Origin: Favolaschia claudopus | Lineage: Eukaryota; Basidiomycota; Agaricomycetes; Agaricales; Mycenaceae | Direction: 5' to 3' | DNA: 64,000 nucleotides | Assembly (NCBI GenBank): GCA_037176885.1 | Contig: JAWWNJ010000028.1 | Location: 1,984,001-2,048,000 of the forward strand | Part shown: positions 56,401-64,000 of the stretch, piece by piece | How the letters are laid out: every line of letters begins with the position of its first letter | Numbering within the stretch: the first letter of the stretch is position 1 | Translations under genes and position numbers: made by a program | The notes under the pieces: model-generated | Told to the model about the DNA's origin: nothing | Database searches by the model: none | Seen by the model: the letters and a program-made list of their open reading frames with translations, nothing else

Positions 56401-59400
56401 CTTGAAGCTCGCTCCCGGTACGTACCTAGATTTTGGGCATTGAATTTGCGTCGCCCCACAAAACCGTGCTTCTCGTTGACTCAGTGTCGCACTGTCGTCT
56501 TTACTCCTTCGTTCAGCGCTCCCTCACCGTCCTTCTGCGCAGTTTTTGCCTCGTGCGAACCATCGCCTTTCCTCTCTCTTTCCCCCCCTTACAGCAGTTA
56601 CTCTAACCCATGTCTTCACAGATATACGTATCAAGTGTGGTCTAAATACTCGCCCATCGATCTCTCTAACTCGCTGTCGTCATCTCCTTGTGCTCGAGTA
56701 AGTGTAGCCATCTTTCTCAACTCATCCCCCTCGTATTGACCTGTCGCCTCTCAAATAAGTGCAATAAGTACTGGCGTCAACTACACATTGTGATTCCTTT
56801 GCATATGCTAGCCGTGCGTTCCTCCATCTCTTTCATTCACGGTAATCTTTGCGTTGATTTGACTCCTTGGGCGCGGTGAGTCCGCGTCGCCTTCCTCCCA
56901 TTTGCGTTCTAACAAGGTCGTTCTCCAGGTTTAGAGACGTGTCATGAAGTTCGATCCTGCGAGGAGCTGACCCGGAAGCAGTCTAACAACTTGGAAGTTG
57001 CTCGTATTGATGTGCGATTTTGTAGGCAAATCGATTTCTTTGACTTCCCTTCCGTATCGGAGTAGCACTCCTATCTTGATTTCTGGCGTGATGACCCTTT
57101 AGTTCTCGCCTGCAGAGTCAGTCCCTTAGGCAACGACACAATTCAGCAGCGATGGGTTCTTCTGATGCAAATGTGGGTTGATCTTTCTGTGATTTATCAG
57201 CTTCTTACATCTTCAACGGTATAGTTCCAAAATTGTGCTATGTCGGTTTCAATCTGTCAATTATATATTCTTTACCCTTTCGTCCTGCTCATCCACTCAG
57301 AGACTTTGAACCGATGTCAGATTATAGTCGAGTCATCTATTATCTATGTTGCGTTGGATCTTTTCCCCGCCATTTCGCTCACTTGTTACTTGTGAGGTTG
57401 TTGCAACCCTCTGTTTCTCTCCTCAATCTCAAGCTTCTATTATCGGGACTCACTTTTGCATCGGTACGTTTTCTTGACTCATACCCGTTCTCCATTAACG
57501 AGGTTCCTAAATTGTGAGTTGATACTGGCCCTTCTTACCACAATCAATTGTTCTAACAATTCTCCTCGGTTACAAGCATTCTATTCACTGCGGCGTCGAT
57601 TGTTGACCTGACGTCGATTGACTCCTCCGACGAACGAATATGTTGACTCTTGGTGGGTCCCGAGCGTCTTTTCCTACGTACTTCGGTTAGTAGGGGAAGC
57701 TCTCCGTTTAGGCGCTCACGGGCGAATGTTCTTCCGTTCTCAGGTGAGTTTTGTCTGACTTGCCCCGCATTATTTTGATGCATCGGCCGCCGCTGAGTAA
57801 CTTTGATTCTCCTCTACAATTAAAGCAAGCTTCAATTGCCAGTTGTGTTCCACTGCGGATGATCCAGGTAATATGTGACTCCGTTCTAGGATTCCCTGGA
57901 TATATTCAGCCCCAACAGTAACTACTCCAACTTCACGCAACAAGATCTCTAATTCGAACGATCGTACGATCAAATTCAACGGTACATATGTGAGTTCAGC
58001 AGGAAATCAAAGTATTTGAATTGCAATTCCTTTCCCTTTACATCCCTGAAATTTCACATTGAGATTTTCCGGTTCAACGACGTCGTTAAATCCCTAAGCT
58101 AAGTCGCCATTTCTTCCCTTTTATTCTGTCTATCACTGCACGTTTGCCATCAAGCGGTGACTTTTGTGTCAGTCCGTCAGTCCACTGCTTCGCGTTTGAC
58201 TTCGAGTCGGGCAGCCGCTTATGCTTGACTCTTCTGTCTCGTTTCTCTCATCCCCTGTCACTCTCCTCCTATCATCTGCCTGTCACTGACCTGTTTCTCA
58301 GAGTGCGGTTCATCAGTAATTATTCCCTGAGGCCGGCGAGCTCAAATTGTTCTTCATTTATTCGTTTGAATTGATGCATAGTAAATAGATTCGACGGTTC
58401 CGTTTTCTGAATCGCTTGCGGCGCCCACACCCTCGTATTACTCCAAGTTACAGTAAAGTTCAATTTGTTTTCGTGTCGAATCCGCACCGTCAATCAGCAC
58501 AAACTCCATCGGTCTCCTGAGCCTCGTTTTCCAAGGTAAGTAACCTTCTTACTTCCTTCAATACCTCTTGCGATTGCGCCCAGGAAGTTTTACCTCAGTG
58601 GAATCATTTCATTCAAGCTATCTCGAATACAAGTTACGTCGTATCAACTGCTCTTCAAACTCGACCCAAAGGCGTCTCAAAGGTCCCTTCCGACTGCAAT
58701 CAGCTTTAAAGCCGGGGCAGAATATGAAAAGGCAAGATAAGACAAGGGCAGGCGAGCTCCATATAAGTGTGCTACTACATCGCAGGTTCAATCCACATTG
58801 ACACAGGCGCCGTATTGATTTTTTTTTGGTGAGTCTTTGTTTCTTTCCTTTCTCTTAATTCAGGGATTACATCCTTCCCCCTCGCCTGGGATGTTACTTC
58901 AGATCTATTTCGTTTCGGTCCGGCCAGTTGTGTTCAACGTGAGTCTGGCTTCGTAACCCTGCCTATCTCGATCTCTGTCTGTAACCCTCAGTTCCATCAG
59001 ATCCTATGTGTAAATCAACATTAATTCCACAAGGATCGACCTCGTACCGAAAGTCATGCGGCTCCCAACTAGGTCCTCGTGAACTCCGACTGTAACCTCA
59101 ACGACGAAACTATCCCATTCTCGGGTTGAGTGCGTTCAATTTGAGGTCCCCGCTCATTCCTTCGTGCCTTCGGTGTCGCCTCGTCTTCAACTGTCTTTTG
59201 GCTTCAGTTTGAGGCAGCATGAGCTGATTTGTGTCGGGTCGAGTCCTCTTTCTTCTTCAAATTTGGGTCTCTCCATTCCTCACCCACGATTCCGAGTCAA
59301 TTTCACCACTGACTGATGAAGGTTTTTAATTCGAATTAATGAAGACGGAGCGTCGACGGTCGTAGATTCAAATGAACAGATTAAGTAAACGTTGCATTCC

Positions 59401-60439
59401 TCTCTTACTTCAAACTCATTCTGACTTCCAATATCCGTATACCAAATTCATTCTGATTGGCAGCATTATTCCAGCGCCAAACTCGAAACTCAAGCTCTAT
59501 GGTGCGTCCGACGGATAATCGTCTGGGATGTAATTGGAAATCAGAGATACCCGGCTCGTTCGCTCGATTGGATGTCGGCCTCTTTTGATTTAGCTGATCC
59601 TCCCTCAACGTGAAATCAGCTTGTGCACGTACTGAGTCCGCAAGTTCCCTTCAAACATGATTGAGCTTACTGCAAATTCCTGACTTCCGTTCCCGTAGCC
59701 GCCTCAGGTCGTCTGTCTCGGTTCCCTTCGGCTAGGGAATATTTGCAAGCTTCCGGACTGCCAAGTACTGCCTTGCACTGCTGGCACGCGGCCGTTTGAT
59801 TTTCGTCCTAAATTTGGTATGTTTCTTCTCTGTTTCTCGGTCTCTCCCTCTACTTCGCCGCTCACGCTCATGGTCCCGACCGGACTGGATTGAGGCTCAG
59901 CAAAAGCGTTATAGCTGTAGCATTCGTAGGTGTACTGAGTTTCAATGATCTATGCTGTTACTTTGTGCACATTCTCGTCCTTGCTCGTTGGCAGTTTCAA
60001 TTCAATTTCTTTTCCCCCCAGAATCACACTGGCATCGTAAACGTTTGGTCAAGAAGTTATCTTGAACGCAGGGAATGATTCTCAGAGAAGGCATTTGAAA
60101 TACGTGTTTGAAATTCAAATTTACGACGGGTGAGTAAGATTGCGTCGAGTTCCTCAAGGGTATAATGTCAGTAGTAGTAAGTCGAGGGTGATTGAGCTCA
60201 GCTGCCTTCGGCCGTGAGGCATGGCTGACGAATGAATCGACTCCGACTATGCACAGGTGGCAGTACGTGATGCGCGATCTATATGTGCTCGCCAAGGAAA
60301 GGAATAAAAACAAGCCCTCAATACAGCGTTCCCACTGGCCGGTATGGTACTCGAGGATCAGCGTAGCTGATAAATCTCTCTATTCACATGCAGTGTCGAT
60401 TTCTTTGCCAGGGAAGTCCTGGAAGAATTAGGGGCTGAC

Positions 60440-61600
60440 GGCGCGATTGTTTGGTCCTATCTGCACACCACGTGGTCCCGCCGCATCACACCTTCCTTCC
60501 CACCACCATCCACGTCGCGATCGCCCTTCCTTCCTCTCTCGTCCGATGCCGCCGCCATGCAGCTCCGCATCTACTGCCTTTCAAATACGCGGAAGCTGCC
60601 GTCTTCGCTACAATTCCGCCGCCGGCGCCGTGGCGAGAAGCGCGACTCGACTTGTCGCTGCCACCGCTTTGGCTCGTGCCTCCTGCACCTCCGCCTTTAT
60701 TCCCGCCGAGGCAGCCTCTCCCCCTGTTACACGTTGAAATTGTTTGCCAATGGACGCATACTGGCACCTACGGCGCGACTGGCAGCCAATATGCCCCTCG
60801 TTGTCCTGTCGAGATCGATTACAAGCTCTCAAGTTCTCTTCGAGTAATCGTTTCGGCGTCCACCTGTAGTTGCCACCCATCCAACAACAATAAAGTGCGT
60901 GTTACTATCTTCTATGCCTCTCTTCATCTCCACTCACTTTCTTATCCACCTGTTGCCTCTTTGACTTCGGTTAGCTCTGCCCTTCGTTCATCCCACTTAT
61001 GCTGAGCCCTTATTCACTTACAGATAGCTATAACTCCACATTCTATTAGCTTCCAATAGCGAGGGAGTCACGGGTGTGGGGTGGAGGGACGAGTATAATT
61101 CGTACGCTGTTCATATTTATCTTTGCCACCCTCCACCCTCCTCCAATCCGCTTCTACCCTCCCCGTCGACTCCGTCTTTCCACAGGTTTTTGAGCACAGG
61201 CCCTCGGCGCTGACGCCATCGTTTCTTTCACCTTAAGGCCACCGCAGTCGACGCTGACGCCGACTACGACATATCTTCAAGACCCTGATTTTCTTGCTCA
61301 GTCTGTAGTTTATTTTGAGGGCGTTGACTGTGCGTCGGCCCTCGAGATCCAAGACCTTCTCAGACGTTTGACTTCGCGTCGCGTCCGTGTCGGCGAGCCT
61401 TGCGCCGCTTGACCTTGAATAGGTGTTCATGTTTTGACTGCGGCCCTATTTGCGCGAAAATCAAATGGTACGTTTGTCACATTTCTTCATCTTAGTTCCT
61501 TTTCCACGCCCAAGCATCCGCTTGACCGCCACCCGCTCGCTGTGCCTGAAAGAACGCCCTACAAGTGCGGAGATGGTGTTTCGGAGAGGAGGGTCATTTA
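60440..61600 (+). repeat. Dispersed repeat, copy B2
   Basis: Partner of copy B1. It holds CCTTCCTTCCCACCACCATC near 60490, an AATAAAGTGCGTGTTACTAT segment near 60890 that resembles the start of the A copies, GCGTTGACTGTGCGTCGG at 61321, TTTGACTTCGCGTCGCG at 61367 and a fourth, diverged 23-nt box at 61540-61562. A 184-codon frame crosses it but matches no family. Confidence 0.45.
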
Positions 61601-64000
61601 TTCTACTTTAGATTTATCCCTATCCGTTCGCTCCAATATTAATCTGAGCCCCTCGTTTGTTAGATTCCGTGCGCATGATAGAGCGTCAAATTACTGGAAG
61701 GCTACATGAAGGCAGCGTTGTAGGTGTGCACGTTATCGTGCGCGTGTCACGTTCATAAGAGAATCTAACTACTTCTCTTCTTCTTTGCTCGGTCTTCCGC
61801 AATTCATCGAGATTGATATGTTCACGATCGCGAGTTGGCGTTTCGCACCAATCGAATTCAATCTGATGGTCCAGGAGTCGCGTTGTAGTCTTTGAGTTGC
61901 ATGCCGATTCGATATTTGTTCGTTTCCAGGTGCGTTATTGACTGAAGACAAGTTTCGATCAATACATCGACTGCAGGACCGGTATGTCTTCGTTCGGTAC
62001 AATCACTCATCGCGCCACTCACCTCAATTTACGAAGGACTTGTACTGTCAGATATTCAGCGTATCGTGCCCAACACTCGAAGAGACAGATCACAGATATG
62101 TTTGTAATATTAACTGTAAATGCGAATTCTGTCGTGCTATGAACTCACCTTGGTTGTCTCGATTGTACGAAACGAGTATCATAAGGGCTAGGTGAGTTGG
62201 GTTTAAGTTGCCCTCCATTTCATCGACGTCTGACTTTTCTTACTCAGTAACTAACTCACATTGAACTAACACTCCGTTCTTTTTGCTGTTTTGCTCGGAT
62301 TTCAATCAATCAAGTATCGACTCTGCAGACGATTTTCAATTGCTGATGACCGAGGTGGTAGAGTTGTTCTCTTCCTTACTCCGTTCATTCGTGTCTCCGT
62401 TCGGTTTCGACTTCATTCAGCACATTGATTTGCTGCCCATCCCGCCTAGACTCCTTTGGCCACCCAGCTTCCGTGTTGCATCTTGAACAAACGAACACTG
62501 GAGGACTTGACGATGGGTTCGGTAAACGCGGAAAGGTGCGCTCTTTATTATTATTATTCCGTTTCATTTGCGTCCCCTTCAATTCCACGATCTTGTAGGT
62601 TGGCCGAATTTTCCATCATTCCAAGGATCGCGGTGTTTGCCAGCTCGAGATGCATGTACGCTTTCTTGTTCTTTGACTTTTCGGTGTTTTGTAGTCCGTG
62701 TTCGAGTTCCATTCAAGCTTCCATTCGACTTGGGTCCAATATCTCAACACTTCCCGTTCTTCATTCAATTCTACTGACAGAGGTATTTACAGACTATCGA
62801 AATTGAAAACAAAACGAACCCGTCGTGACTTCGGTGTCCCTCGGCGAGCCTCATTTGTTATACTCTTCGTTGAGCCGTTTGCTTTTATTACTTTGCTTTG
62901 CCTTTTCACTCCGTTTGTGGGCAGAGTGGGTTCACATTGACTAGGTTGGTGAAGACGAGGGCGATTTCGTCGAAGCTGGAACGAAACTGTGCACCGTGAG
63001 TCTGATGTTTGACTGGATGACTGTATCTCAAGACAGACCGGTTTTGCTCCAAACGTGACGCAAATCGCAACCTCAAAAGGAAGTACTCGAGCAGGACGAG
63101 AGCAAGTCAAATCTCCGGCGCGCGTTTCAACTTTATTCTAATTTCTGATTTCTCTAATTTATTTCCTTTGTGGATGTCTCATCCTTCCTTCCTTCATCTC
63201 GTAGGTGTGGCCCCTCTTCCCGGATCTATTGACATTCCAAACTTCCAAACTTCCAGACATGCAGTTGCCGCTGTAGGGTGTTGTTGAACTCGGGAATCAG
63301 GTGCGGCTTCATTTCCTCGTGAGGTTCGCTTTTGGACTACCTGCCTGCAAATACATGGACATTGACACGTCCCTTCTCTTTCTCTTTCGCGTTCGACTCG
63401 TTGATTGAATAAAATCACAGTCTTGCCTTTGAGTGGACCTCTGCGACTTCATCGTTGTTACTGTGAGTAGGGGGTCGAATTCAATTTAAATCCTCCTCGC
63501 TTTTAACCCGTCTATTTTATTTTCGAGTCAAATCACCGACTTACCGCACCTCTTCGATTCGACAGACCAACTCCACTCGGTGTGTATGTTAACTGCAACC
63601 TGCTGAACTCGAGCTAACCTCTCTCTTTACAGCATAGGTACTCCTGTATCGGCTTGACCGCACTGACACACAAGCAAGTCAAGTCTACGACGTCACTTGC
63701 CCTCAATTCTCTATCTCATTTCTCGCGTTGTAGGTCTTCCATGCTGTTGGATGTTCAACTTGAGCGTCGCATTTGGATTAGAACCATGAACGTGGACACC
63801 GGTATCCGCCGTTACCTCTGTTCGCTCGGTCAAATGCGTGGTGCGGAATCCATAGACTGAACGGTCAACGTCTGTGAGTCAATAAATTTGACCGTGCTTC
63901 CCGACACTCGTAAGTTTGAGCTCAAATTACCATCCTTCCCTCGTGCATTGACGGAACCCAATCGATTTGACGTCACTAATTCTGGTTTCATTCTGGTTCG

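Larger units (their letters stand above)
46031..64000. other. ORF-poor, pyrimidine-rich, intron-like repeat region
   Basis: About 18 kb without a recognisable protein. The + strand is conspicuously rich in C and T. Many segments look like spliceosomal introns. Examples are 52681-52731 (GTAAGC..CCAG), 53240-53314 (GTAAGT..ACAG), 53669-53722 (GTGGGT..TCAG) and 61930-61976 (GTGCGT..GCAG). Reading frames are short in every frame. Diverged repeat copies are scattered across it (separate entries). It may be a graveyard of one transposon family, a long spliced non-coding transcript unit, or heterochromatin; nothing in the sequence decides this. Confidence 0.5.

Noticed and set aside
58785..58800. 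GCAGGTTCAATCCAC, resembling a T-arm
   Set aside because: The flanking sequence does not form a cloverleaf.
60451..61005. 184-codon frame in repeat copy B2
   Set aside because: Pro/Ser/Leu-rich from CT-rich DNA. The related copy B1 does not preserve the same frame.

Overview
The window looks like a filamentous basidiomycete (Agaricomycetes) chromosome. Protein genes are split by many short introns (mostly 47-65 nt) with GT..AG borders. The gene content is typical of a litter or wood decayer: GH7 cellobiohydrolase, GH72 glucanosyltransferase, secreted aspartic protease, acid phosphatase, MFS sugar transporter, RTA1-like membrane protein, plus expanded F-box, BTB, MYND and G-alpha-like families. 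No prokaryotic features, rRNA or convincing tRNA genes were seen.

Layout. (1) 1-10.26 kb is the left arm of a large inverted duplication: G-alpha-like gene (+, cut by the window edge), BTB gene (-), BTB paralogue (-), MYND gene (+), SGNH hydrolase (+), alpha/beta-hydrolase (-). (2) 10.3-34.4 kb is single-copy: GH72 (-), RTA1-like (+), F-box (+), aspartic protease (+), sugar transporter (+), GH7 cellobiohydrolase (+), acid phosphatase (-). (3) 34.42-41.15 kb is the right arm, mirror-ordered: alpha/beta-hydrolase (+), SGNH (-), BTB (+), G-alpha-like (-). It lacks the BTB2+MYND segment, and its G-alpha-like copy carries a frameshift. (4) 41.7-43.7 kb is low-complexity. (5) 43.70-46.03 kb holds two head-to-tail units of about 1.26 kb, each with a hairpin followed by unit-specific iterons at nearly identical spacing. 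(6) 46.05-64 kb has no recognisable protein gene. It is pyrimidine-rich on the + strand, full of intron-like segments, and contains diverged dispersed repeats.

How the genes fit together. The single-copy core is a nutrient and cell-wall neighbourhood: cellulose cleavage (GH7), sugar uptake (MFS), protein and phosphate scavenging (aspartic protease, acid phosphatase), wall remodelling (GH72) and membrane stress (RTA1-like). The duplicated flanks carry rapidly evolving families.

Most notable observations: the paired iteron/hairpin units; two 2-nt exons needed to keep the GH7 gene in frame; an alpha/beta-hydrolase whose nucleophile serine is alanine in both copies; a possible armadillo-type N-terminus joined to a degenerate G-alpha domain; and the 18-kb ORF-poor, intron-like repeat region.
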